Shown piece after piece: positions 1 to 5,469 of a stretch of 11,824 bases of DNA. The DNA comes from DATLYT01 sp035574455. GTDB lineage: Bacteria; Bacteroidota; Ignavibacteria; UBA10030. The stretch is from the NCBI GenBank assembly GCA_035574455.1, contig DATLYT010000025.1:1-11824 (forward strand), read 5' to 3'. A model generated the notes under the pieces. That model was given only the letters and a program-made list of their open reading frames with translations, ran no database searches and had not been told where the DNA came from. Each line of letters opens with the position of its first letter. Position 1 is the first letter of the stretch. A program made the position numbers and the translations under genes.

Positions 1-1
1 T

Positions 2-199
2 TCGAAGCGCGAATGTGGTTCACGAGTCGACCGGCACACGCACATCGGTCAGGGGCGCATTGGGTTGGAGGGATTTCGATTGCTGATGAACGACCCGCGC
101 TTTGTGAAAATCCCGAAGATTCTCGAAACGCCGAAGGGTCCCGATATGAAAGAGGATGTCGAGAATATGCGGGTGTTGAGGAGCTTCATCGAGAAGTAA
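2..199 (+). CDS. nfo: Endonuclease IV (Nfo), C-terminal fragment
   Basis: C-terminal 65 codons of an AP endonuclease of the Nfo/endonuclease IV family; the start lies upstream of the window. The enzyme cuts the DNA backbone 5' of abasic sites in base excision repair, in the cytoplasm, using a trinuclear zinc centre. The frame opens at base 2 and reads SKRECGSRVDRHTHIGQG, the family's VDRHxHIG signature. Asp10 and His12 of the fragment match the zinc ligands Asp229 and His231 of E. coli Nfo, and Glu42 in KILETPKG matches Glu261. The Asp-Glu spacing of 32 residues is the same as in E. coli. The protein ends at a TAA, followed by a repeat-filled spacer. Recognition rests on motif and spacing. 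The full length and the N-terminal zinc ligands cannot be seen. Confidence 0.93.
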   Translation, partial: SKRECGSRVDRHTHIGQGRIGLEGFRLLMNDPRFVKIPKILETPKGPDMKEDVENMRVLRSFIEK

Positions 200-267
200 T
201 CAGACGAGGACGGGCATTCTTGTCAGTGAGTGATGTTACGCAAATTGAGATGGAGAAGAATATTTCA

Positions 268-304
268 CCCCCGCCAGAACGGCCCGCCAGAACGCGTAGC
301 GGGC
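268..304. repeat. GC-rich direct repeat and hairpin (CCCGCCAGAACG unit)
   Basis: The 12-mer CCCGCCAGAACG occurs twice, at 270-281 and 283-294. The second copy opens a hairpin, with GCCCGC (282-287) pairing with GCGGGC (299-304) across an 11-base loop. A related hairpin lies 7 kb away at 7367-7390, sharing the order GCCCGCC, GAACG, CGTAG, CGGG with two single-base indels and one substitution. Two diverged copies in one window suggest an interspersed palindromic repeat family. Its function is unknown. Confidence 0.5.
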
Positions 305-390
305 TGGCCCGTCTTGAACGGCAGAGTCGAGCAGAGTTGGCGGGTCCCGTCATTTGGGGGTAGCGCACTGCGGGATTGGCTCTGGCGTAG

Positions 391-474
391 AGGAAAGCCC
401 CGTCAGGGGCGATATTATGGTAGATTCAAGTCCAAACAAAATTGTCATAGCCGCGATAGCGGCGAATTATGGGA
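391..474. repeat. Two tandem hairpin-plus-tail repeats (REP-like)
   Basis: Copy 1 has the stem GCCCC (397-401), loop GTCA and GGGGC (406-410), then the tail GATATTATGG. Copy 2, starting 53 bases later, has the stem GCCGC (450-454), loop GATA and GCGGC (459-463), then GAATTATGG. The stems differ by compensating changes, while the tetraloop position and the ATTATGG tail are kept, which suggests a family under structural selection. The layout resembles repetitive extragenic palindromes mobilised by REP-associated tyrosine (Y1) transposases. No such transposase is in the window, so the mobilisation link is inference. Confidence 0.55.
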
Positions 475-487
475 GCTGTTTCAGTGC

Positions 488-516
488 TTGATTCCGTCTC
501 ACCAACACCGTACTTT
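488..516 (+). promoter_or_regulatory. Weak sigma70-like promoter candidate for amrS
   Basis: TTGATT (488-493) lies 17 bases before TACTTT (511-516). The -35 box matches the consensus at 4 of 6 positions and the -10 box at only 3 of 6. Transcription would start near 523, leaving a very short leader that only just includes the Shine-Dalgarno sequence. Position and spacing are right, the boxes are poor, and chance occurrence is quite possible. Confidence 0.2.
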
Positions 517-533
517 GTAGCAGAGGAGATTGT

Positions 534-1589
534 ATGGCAGAGACGATGACGTTGAAGGATCTTCTGACGCAGCACACCAAAGAGGGCGAACTCTACCAGA
601 GGATGCCGGACAATTGGGTGCGCTGCTATGCGTGCGGCCATCGGTGCAAGATACCGCCGGGCAAAGATGGCATCTGCCGCGTGCGATTCAATCACGAGGG
701 GAAGCTTTACGTTCCCTTCGGCTATGTGGGCGGCATCGCGCTCGATCCCGTAGAAAAGAAACCGTTCTTCCACGCCTATCCCGGTGCAAAGGCTCTCAGC
801 TTTGGCATGTTAGGCTGCGATTTCCGTTGCGGCTACTGCCAGAACTGGGTTACCTCGCAAGCCCTCCGCGATCCGGTTGCCGGTGCGCCGCCGGAGTTTA
901 TTACACCGGAGGAATTCGTCGACCTCGCACTCCGCTCCAAAGCGCGCATTGTTACGAGCACGTACAACGAACCGCTCATCACCAGCGAATGGGCGGTGGA
1001 GATCTTCAGACTCGCGAAGCAGGTTGGGCTCGTGACCTCGTACGTTTCCAACGGGAACGGCACACCGGAAGTGCTGGAGTACATTAAGCCGTACGTCGAC
1101 CTCTACAAAGTTGACCTCAAGGGCTTCCGCCAGAAAGAATACTCCCAATTAGGCGGCGTGCTGCAGAATGTGCTCGATACGATCAAGATGCTGTACGAGC
1201 ACGGGTTCTGGCTCGAGGTCGTGACACTCCTCGTGCCGGGCTTCAACGATTCGGATGAAGAATTGCGCGACATTGCGAACTTTCTCGTCTCGATCTCTCC
1301 CGATATTCCCTGGCATGTCACAGCGTTTCACAAGGATTACAAAATGACGGACCCCGAGAATACACCGGTGTCCACGTTGATTCGCGCTGCGGAAATCGGA
1401 TACAACGCCGGATTGCGGTATGTCTATGCCGGCAATCGTCCGGGGGAAGTCGGGAAGTACGAGAACACCTTCTGCCCGTCATGCGGGGAGACGTTGATCG
1501 AGCGGTTCGGGTTTCGCGTGTCGAGTTACAAGTTGAAGAACGGCGCGTGCTTCAAGTGCGGAACGAAGATTCCGGGCCGGTGGGAATAG
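534..1589 (+). CDS. amrS: AmmeMemoRadiSam system radical SAM enzyme (AmrS)
   Basis: A 351-residue radical SAM protein of the AMMECR1/Memo-linked family (older annotations call it a pyruvate formate-lyase activating enzyme homologue). The cytoplasmic enzyme should bind a [4Fe-4S] cluster and S-adenosylmethionine. Its physiological substrate is not firmly established to my knowledge. The cluster motif CDFRCGYC (Cys95, Cys99, Cys102) has the CxxxCxxC spacing. Other family marks are the N-terminal CYACGHRC with C48, the run VEKKPFFHAYPG before the motif, TYNEP, and the C-terminal pairs CPSC and CFKC, which look like a second metal site. Length is typical. The ATG at 534 follows AGAGGAG at 522-528. 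The usual partners AMMECR1 (amrA) and Memo (amrB) are not next to it: nfo lies upstream and mgsA 215 bases downstream, so here the gene is an orphan or its partners lie elsewhere. Confidence 0.92.
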   Translation: MAETMTLKDLLTQHTKEGELYQRMPDNWVRCYACGHRCKIPPGKDGICRVRFNHEGKLYVPFGYVGGIALDPVEKKPFFHAYPGAKALSFGMLGCDFRCGYCQNWVTSQALRDPVAGAPPEFITPEEFVDLALRSKARIVTSTYNEPLITSEWAVEIFRLAKQVGLVTSYVSNGNGTPEVLEYIKPYVDLYKVDLKGFRQKEYSQLGGVLQNVLDTIKMLYEHGFWLEVVTLLVPGFNDSDEELRDIANFLVSISPDIPWHVTAFHKDYKMTDPENTPVSTLIRAAEIGYNAGLRYVYAGNRPGEVGKYENTFCPSCGETLIERFGFRVSSYKLKNGACFKCGTKIPGRWE

Positions 1590-1590
1590 T

Positions 1591-1716
1591 TCGCAAGGTA
1601 ACCCAAGAACCTTCATGTTGCGAGCGCCGCTAGGGTCTTGAGCAACTCGACGCAGAACTTGTTCCCCCCACTGTAACCGTCCCCCACTCAAAAAGCCGAT
1701 CCGTTTTGCTGATCGG
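1591..1716 (+). terminator. Two weak stem-loops downstream of amrS
   Basis: TCGCAA (1591-1596) can pair with TTGCGA (1618-1623), and AAGGT (1595-1599) with ACCTT (1609-1613), immediately after the amrS stop. Further on, CCGATC (1696-1701) pairs with GATCGG (1711-1716). Neither is followed by a T-run, so these are at best weak or Rho-assisted stop sites. The rest of the 1590-1804 spacer shows nothing else recognisable. Confidence 0.25.
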
Positions 1717-1804
1717 GTCTCTGGTTTGGCTGAGCATAGCGATCTCCCCATGGCACGGAAGAAAGCACCGATAGGACAACTCGAACAAAACAGGCAAACC
1801 ATCT

Positions 1805-2260
1805 ATGAAAATGAAAAAACTTCCGATGCTGCGCCAAAAGAAGATCGCCCTCGTTGCCCACGATAACAAGAAGCAAGACCTCATCGAGTGGGCACGGTAT
1901 AACACGTTGACGCTCTCCCAGCACAAGTTGTTTGCGACGGGTACGACCGGTAAACTTCTTGAAAAGGAATTGGGTACGCCGGTGGTGAAACTCGAAAGCG
2001 GACCTCTTGGCGGCGACCAACAGATCGGCGCTCGGATCGCACAGGGCGAGATTGACTTCCTCATCTTTTTCTGGGATCCCCTCGAACCGTTACCGCACGA
2101 CCCCGACATCAAGGCGCTGTTGCGAATCGCCGTAGTCTGGAATATCCCCGTCGCCTGCAATCGCGCCAGTGCAGATTACATGATCTCCTCACCGCTGATG
2201 TCCAGCGAGTACGAACGATTGCTGCCGGATTACGATGACTATCGTAGTCGTGCGCTATGA
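1805..2260 (+). CDS. mgsA: Methylglyoxal synthase
   Basis: A 151-residue cytoplasmic enzyme that converts dihydroxyacetone phosphate to methylglyoxal and phosphate, the entry to the methylglyoxal bypass of lower glycolysis used when phosphate is limiting or sugar phosphates accumulate. Its length is almost that of E. coli MgsA (152). Residues line up at the same numbers: His19, Lys23, the phosphate-binding ATGTTG with Thr45 and Thr48, Gly66, the catalytic Asp71 in GPLGGDQQ, and His98 and Asp101 in PHDPD. IFFWDPL and VWNIPVA are also family blocks. ATG at 1805 gives the alignment with E. coli; only a weak AGG (1792-1794) precedes it, and an in-frame ATG at 1811 is also possible. The stop overlaps the start of the next gene (ATGA), suggesting translational coupling. 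Confidence 0.97.
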   Translation: MKMKKLPMLRQKKIALVAHDNKKQDLIEWARYNTLTLSQHKLFATGTTGKLLEKELGTPVVKLESGPLGGDQQIGARIAQGEIDFLIFFWDPLEPLPHDPDIKALLRIAVVWNIPVACNRASADYMISSPLMSSEYERLLPDYDDYRSRAL

Positions 2261-2670
2261 CTCCGAAGCCGATTAAGATTGTGGTGACCATACCGGCGAC
2301 GCCACGCAAGGTGTTTGTGGCCCTCACCGAGGCGAAGACAATCCGCTTGTGGAGTGAACAAGGGGGCAAAATCCAGCCTAAGGTTGGAGGAAAGTTTGAG
2401 ATGTTCGACGGCTGGGTCAAGGGAACAGTACTGGAGTACAAGCCCGGCAAAGCGTTGGCATACACCTGGCATCCCGGCGATTGGGATGGTACGGTGAAAT
2501 CAACGGTGCGATACACCTTCACAGCAACCAAGTCGGGAACAAAGGTAACCCTGACGCACTCGGGATTTCCCAACGAGCACGAGAGAAAGAATCACTACTA
2601 CGGCTGGTATGAGTTTGTTTTCGAGCCGCTCAAGAGTTATTTTCGCCAACAACAAGAATCCTCAGGTTAA
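2257..2670 (+). CDS. AHSA1-type SRPBCC domain protein
   Basis: A 137-residue single-domain protein of the START/SRPBCC superfamily, closest in look to the AHSA1 (Hsp90 ATPase activator homologue) branch common in bacteria. These proteins form a beta-grip around a helix and enclose a hydrophobic ligand pocket; ligands are mostly unknown. Supporting features are the opening IVVTIPATPRKVFVALTE, a WSEQGG turn, VGGKFEMFDG, the strand GTVLEYKPGKALAYTW, then TKVTLTHSGFP and the C-terminal helix with YGWYEFVFEPLKSYF. There is no signal peptide or membrane segment, so it should be cytoplasmic. Its ATG lies on the mgsA stop (2257-2260) and the next gene starts 8 bases after its TAA, so it sits inside a tight operon. 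A second SRPBCC domain is found in that next gene, suggesting the two act on related ligands. The specific function is unknown. Confidence 0.85.
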   Translation: MTPKPIKIVVTIPATPRKVFVALTEAKTIRLWSEQGGKIQPKVGGKFEMFDGWVKGTVLEYKPGKALAYTWHPGDWDGTVKSTVRYTFTATKSGTKVTLTHSGFPNEHERKNHYYGWYEFVFEPLKSYFRQQQESSG

Positions 2671-2678
2671 CGCTCGGT

Positions 2679-3770
2679 ATGGCAGATAACAGACCCCAAG
2701 AAGGCTATCTGGTGCTCGCCGATATTTCGGGGTACACTTCTTTTTTGACCCAGGCCGAGTTAGACCACGCGCGGGAAATCATTTCCGAGCTCCTGGAACT
2801 CATCACCGGTCAATTTGCTCCACTGCTGACGATCTCCAAGCTGGAGGGTGATGCGGTGTTTGCGTACGCTTCTATGCAGCGGGTAAGTCGCGGTGAAACG
2901 CTCTTAGATGCGCTCGAGTCAACCTATGTGGCATTTCGTAATCGCATTCAGACGTCGAAACGACTCACCACCTGTACCTGCCGCGGCTGCAAGGCAATGC
3001 CAACGCTCGACCTGAAATTCATCGTACACTTTGGTCAGTATGCCTTTCAAGAAATTGCGGGTCATCGAGACCTCGTCGGGCACGATGTCATTGTCGCGCA
3101 CCGACTGCTCAAGAATCGTGTCTCGGAGGCCGCTGGCTGGAGAGCATATGTCCTCTTCACCCGCCGCGCACTCGAGCAGATGCAACTGAGTTCCGATGAC
3201 ATGGTTTGTCTCCAAGAATCATACGAACATATCGGCCCGGTGGAAACCTTTTCAACGGACCTGCGGAAACGGTATGACGAGCTGGTAGCCGCTCGACGGG
3301 TGTATTTGCGGCCCGAGGATGCCCACATGGTCGTTCGGGTTGATCTTCCTGCGCCGCCCGTTGTCGTCTGGGATTGGTTGAATGACCCGCAGAAGAAACT
3401 TCAGTGGTCGGGTCTTGAGATCCGTCCAACGCTCAGGCCCGGCGGCAGGATGAAGGAGGGAGCGCAAAATCATTGCATTCATGGGAAGGACGTCATTGTT
3501 GAAGATATCGTGGACTGGCGGCCCTTCGACTATTTCACGGTCAGTCAAGCAGGCTCATTGGGGAAGTTCATCAGCACCCTGGTTCTGATACCGAACGGAG
3601 AGACAACGCACTTGGTCGAATGCACACGCTTCGAGCCAAAATCAAGCTTGCTGAAACCCTTTGGGAAGCTTATCGCAAAGCTGATGTATAAGTTCTTCAA
3701 GATCGAGGACCAATACCGACTGTTGCGAGAAAAGATTACAGCCGCGCACAGCAATGGCGGACAAACGTGA
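2679..3770 (+). CDS. DUF2652 protein with C-terminal SRPBCC domain
   Basis: A 363-residue cytoplasmic protein with two parts. Residues 8 to about 205 match the DUF2652 family, which resembles the class III nucleotide cyclase fold: LVLADISGYTSFL carries an Asp15 where cyclases have a metal-binding Asp, KLEGDAVFAY (Asp58) resembles the second metal site, and DLVGHDVIVAHRLLKN (131-146) resembles the cyclase G-D-V-N-x-A-x-R-L segment. A CTCRGC cluster (Cys99, Cys101, Cys104) precedes LDLKFIVHFGQY and is typical of this family; it could bind a metal or be redox-active. Residues from about 215 to 345 (VVRVDLPAPPVVVWDWLNDPQKK onward, broken into shorter blocks: VDLPAPPVVVWDWL, LRPGGRMKEG, VECTRFEPK) look like an SRPBCC ligand-binding domain. 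Cyclase activity is not established for DUF2652. The gene starts 8 bases after the upstream SRPBCC gene with only a weak AGG ahead, which fits translational coupling. Confidence 0.82.
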   Translation: MADNRPQEGYLVLADISGYTSFLTQAELDHAREIISELLELITGQFAPLLTISKLEGDAVFAYASMQRVSRGETLLDALESTYVAFRNRIQTSKRLTTCTCRGCKAMPTLDLKFIVHFGQYAFQEIAGHRDLVGHDVIVAHRLLKNRVSEAAGWRAYVLFTRRALEQMQLSSDDMVCLQESYEHIGPVETFSTDLRKRYDELVAARRVYLRPEDAHMVVRVDLPAPPVVVWDWLNDPQKKLQWSGLEIRPTLRPGGRMKEGAQNHCIHGKDVIVEDIVDWRPFDYFTVSQAGSLGKFISTLVLIPNGETTHLVECTRFEPKSSLLKPFGKLIAKLMYKFFKIEDQYRLLREKITAAHSNGGQT

Positions 3771-3813
3771 CGTGGCACGAAAAAATAGTCTCGATGTGTA
3801 TTCTGTGTATCCA

Positions 3814-4254
3814 ATGACTCGAATCATCTTTTTGTCCTTGGCGGTAAGCTCCAGTTTGTTTTTGCTTTCGTGCGACGAACTGCGCATCACGGCCATTGAA
3901 GCGAGACAGGGTGAAGAACTTCAGCTCCGGATGAAGGAAGGAGAGAACGTTTTTCTGGTGCCGGACAATGTGACTGTAACATTTACCCGCATGATGAACG
4001 ACTCCCGTTGTCCTGCCGAGGTCATGTGTGTCTGGCCTGGACTGGCGATCATTCGAGTGGATGTCAGCACACACAGTCAGAATACTCCTCTGCTTCTCCC
4101 CATTCCAGGCCAGGTACGGACTCCGTATCGTTGGAATCGATTGGAGGCAGCAGGGTTCTACATTACCCTGCTACAGTTAGACCCCTATCCGACCCGGCAC
4201 GACCAAAGCCGGCCACCAGCATACGAGGCGTTGCTGGCGATTGAGAAGAAGTAA
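3814..4254 (+). CDS. Small predicted lipoprotein with DSRCP motif
   Basis: A 146-residue predicted lipoprotein of unknown function. From the ATG at 3814 the protein begins MTRIIFLSLAVSSSLFLLSC, a short basic start, a hydrophobic segment and a lipobox LLSC with Cys20 as the lipidation site, so it should be anchored in the periplasmic face of a membrane. An upstream in-frame ATG at 3754 would add 20 residues, bury the signal peptide and overlap the previous gene by 17 bases, so I prefer 3814, although neither has a good ribosome binding site. The body has NDSRCPAEVMCVWPGLAIIRV (split: NDSRCP, MCVWPG), with Cys66 and Cys72 likely disulphide-bonded. I recognise this pattern from a recurrent family of small uncharacterised exported bacterial proteins. 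It is the last + strand gene and lies 43 bases after the DUF2652 gene, possibly in the same transcript. Confidence 0.75.
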   Translation: MTRIIFLSLAVSSSLFLLSCDELRITAIEARQGEELQLRMKEGENVFLVPDNVTVTFTRMMNDSRCPAEVMCVWPGLAIIRVDVSTHSQNTPLLLPIPGQVRTPYRWNRLEAAGFYITLLQLDPYPTRHDQSRPPAYEALLAIEKK

Positions 4255-4273
4255 CTCAGAAATCTCTCGCAAC

Positions 4274-4303
4274 ACCGCAGAGAACGCGCAGAGGCCAACG
4301 AGG
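4274..4303. repeat. ACCGCAGAG-type short quasi-periodic repeat
   Basis: ACCGCAGAG, AACGCGCAGAG and GCCAACGAGG follow each other, a roughly 9-11-base quasi-period built on CGCAGAG. A similar block, ACCGCAAAG then TTCGCTAAGG then AGCATAAAG, lies at 9861-9888. I recall this type as a common intergenic repeat in environmental bacterial genomes. It occupies the spacer between the two convergent transcription units. Confidence 0.45.
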
Positions 4304-4316
4304 CGATATCTTTGCG

Positions 4317-4335
4317 CCCGCAGCGTTATCGCGGG
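4317..4335. terminator. Hairpin in the convergent spacer
   Basis: CCCGC (4317-4321) pairs with GCGGG (4331-4335) around a 9-base loop, between the stop of the lipoprotein gene (+) and the stop of the phosphatase gene (-). It is well placed to end transcription from either side, but there is no T-run on either strand and the stem is only 5 bp. Confidence 0.3.
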
Positions 4336-4358
4336 AAGCCGCGTTTCCAAGATCTGCC

Positions 4359-4949
4359 TCAGAACTTCGCTCGCGTAATCCCCTCACAATGCTGTCGCTT
4401 CGTCCCTAAGCGCTCGACCCGGTAGATATTCTCGTATCCCTCGATCACAAGCCAGCTGCTGGACATGGATTGCTGAATGCCCATCTTGTCGAAGCACTCA
4501 CGCGCAAGGCCCGCATGCATCAGCAGGTAGGGAATAATGTTGGAGTGCGTGACGAGGAGGATGGATTGATCGGCGGTAAATTTCTTGGAAAGCTCCGCGT
4601 AGAATGCAGCGATGGCGGATGTATCTCTAAGGGCAAGAGCGGTATCGATGGGAAGTCCAAGCTTCTGTGCAAGCGGGAACGCAGTGTGGAGTGAACGTGT
4701 GGTGGAGCTGCTGTAGATTGCCGCGAACTTCATCGTCTCAAAATGTTTGGCAAGTCGATGGGCAGTCGCAACCCCCTCCTCGCTCAGAGGTTGAAAATTC
4801 CCAAGCTCCTTCTCGGGCCAGTTGGCAAGCTTCTCCGCGTGCCGGACGATGTAGAGCGTGGGTTGGGCGAAGATGCCAGGTGATACCATGAGGAGGGAAA
4901 CTAAAGCAACGCAAGTAAGGTACGTTCGTGGGTTCACGCGGATTCCCAT
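4359..4949 (-). CDS. Exported histidine phosphatase family protein
   Basis: A 196-residue member of the histidine phosphatase (phosphoglycerate mutase-like, branch 1) superfamily. Catalysis goes through a phosphohistidine. YIVRHAEK contains the nucleophile His37 and Arg36; Arg85 in SSSTTRSLHTA is the usual third pocket residue; His135 in LLVTHSN is the second catalytic His. The N-terminus TYLTCVALVSLLMVSPGIFA followed by QPT is a Sec signal peptide, so the enzyme should act in the periplasm. The substrate is unknown; being secreted argues against phosphoglycerate mutase. The ATG start at 4949 overlaps the end of hicA by 16 bases. A GTG at 4937 would give a cleaner signal peptide (MNPRTYLTC...) and a 4-base GTGA overlap with the hicA stop. 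Neither has a strong ribosome binding site, so the start is uncertain. Either way the gene appears coupled to hicBA. Confidence 0.9.
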   Translation of the reverse strand: MGIRVNPRTYLTCVALVSLLMVSPGIFAQPTLYIVRHAEKLANWPEKELGNFQPLSEEGVATAHRLAKHFETMKFAAIYSSSTTRSLHTAFPLAQKLGLPIDTALALRDTSAIAAFYAELSKKFTADQSILLVTHSNIIPYLLMHAGLARECFDKMGIQQSMSSSWLVIEGYENIYRVERLGTKRQHCEGITRAKF

Positions 4950-5146
4950 TCTTGTTCTGAAATGTTCGCCTGGCGAAGAATGCGTTTGAGGAGACTCACA
5001 TCGATGTCTCCTCTATGGGGATTCGGGATGCGTATTTTCAAGGCACCTTTTCTCATGAATTGGTGCCTACCACCGGGAAATGGACCATCGAATCCTAAGG
5101 AACGGAATTTTGTAATAAGCTCGCGAAGGGAAATACTACGGAGCAT
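4934..5146 (-). CDS. hicA: HicA-family mRNA interferase toxin
   Basis: A 70-residue HicA (YcfA-like) toxin, a small double-stranded-RNA-binding-fold RNase that cleaves mRNA when freed from its antitoxin. Visible marks: the opening helix SLRELITKFRSLGF, the catalytic-His loop GGRHQFMRK (His28), and the C-terminal IPNPHRGDIDVSLLKRILRQ followed by ANIS, all typical. The ATG at 5146 gives the normal family length; a longer in-frame reading up to 5233 only translates hicB in another frame. It overlaps the 3' end of hicB by 11 bases, so the pair is translationally coupled with the antitoxin made first. The catalytic His is present and the frame is intact, so the toxin looks functional. Confidence 0.9.
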   Translation of the reverse strand: MLRSISLRELITKFRSLGFDGPFPGGRHQFMRKGALKIRIPNPHRGDIDVSLLKRILRQANISEQEWESA

Positions 5147-5384
5147 TGGCAGGAAGTTTTGCGTTGAGGTCAATTCCCTCGATGACGGGAATTGGATCTC
5201 CGTCGTGAAGCTTGAGGAAGAGCCATCCTTCAATCACTTCGATAAGCTCATTCCGGCACTCTTCGACGGTTCTTCCTTCAGCCCACACTCCTTGAAGTTC
5301 GGGGATTTCTGCATAGACGCTCCCATTCTCCAACGATTCGTATCGTGCTTTCTTCAACGCTGCGGCAATGTAAGAACTCAGCAT
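5136..5384 (-). CDS. hicB: HicB-family antitoxin
   Basis: An 82-residue HicB antitoxin, expected to bind HicA and block its active site. It has the degenerate RNase H-like HicB fold: an N-terminal strand after a short helix, GSVYAEIPELQGVWAEGRT (the conserved Y-A-x-x-P-x-x-G-x-W-A-x-G segment), then the helix VEECRNELIEVIEGWL and the strand DPIPVIEGIDL. No C-terminal helix-turn-helix or ribbon-helix-helix is evident, so it is the short type and DNA binding is uncertain. The ATG at 5384 is preceded by a strong AGGAG (complement of 5390-5394) at 5-base spacing. Order is hicB then hicA, the reverse of the E. coli arrangement but common elsewhere. A palindrome 60 bases upstream could be an operator. 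Confidence 0.9.
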   Translation of the reverse strand: MLSSYIAAALKKARYESLENGSVYAEIPELQGVWAEGRTVEECRNELIEVIEGWLFLKLHDGDPIPVIEGIDLNAKLPANAP

Positions 5385-5443
5385 ACCGACTCCTGTAAGG
5401 TGTACAACGAATCTATGAAATCAGCATCGCAAATTCAACCGTG

Positions 5444-5465
5444 GGGACACGTCATGACACGTCCC
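5444..5465. repeat. Imperfect 22-bp palindrome between hicB and the amidohydrolase gene
   Basis: GGGAC (5444-5448) and GTCCC (5461-5465) flank a centre of GTCATGAC (5451-5458), itself a perfect palindrome; only two symmetric position pairs fail to match. The sequence is also a direct repeat of GACACGTC (5446-5453 and 5456-5463). It lies 60 bases upstream of the hicB start and 5 bases past the amidohydrolase stop. It may be a HicB or other operator, a stem-loop ending the upstream gene (no T-run follows), or a REP-like repeat. Confidence 0.4.
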
Positions 5466-5469
5466 TCAA

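Larger units (their letters stand above)
200..533. other. Gene-free spacer between nfo and amrS, rich in small repeats
   Basis: This 334-base stretch has no convincing gene. The reading frames that cross it are low-complexity, run through repeat hairpins and lack a ribosome binding site or family signature. It holds a GC-rich direct repeat plus hairpin (268-304), two tandem copies of a hairpin-plus-tail repeat (391-474), and just before amrS a weak promoter-like pair. The density of palindromes suggests a landing site for short interspersed repeats rather than a lost gene. Confidence 0.7.

Noticed and set aside
350..440. tRNA-like fragments (GGTAGCGCACTG and ATTCAAGTCC)
   Set aside because: No acceptor stem, anticodon stem or properly spaced T-arm can be formed; the segment is better explained by the hairpin repeat.
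230..520. A 96-codon open frame in the nfo-amrS spacer
   Set aside because: It runs straight through the repeat hairpins, has an Arg/Gly/Trp-rich product and lacks a plausible ribosome binding site.
1750..1866. A 38-codon frame (starting MARKKAPIGQ) overlapping the mgsA start
   Set aside because: It overlaps the conserved MgsA N-terminus in another frame, has no good ribosome binding site and no recognisable product.
2679..3300. Calling the DUF2652 half a functional adenylate cyclase
   Set aside because: Only the two metal-site-like Asp regions can be recognised; the residues that fix the purine and the transition state could not be identified by eye, so activity is left open.
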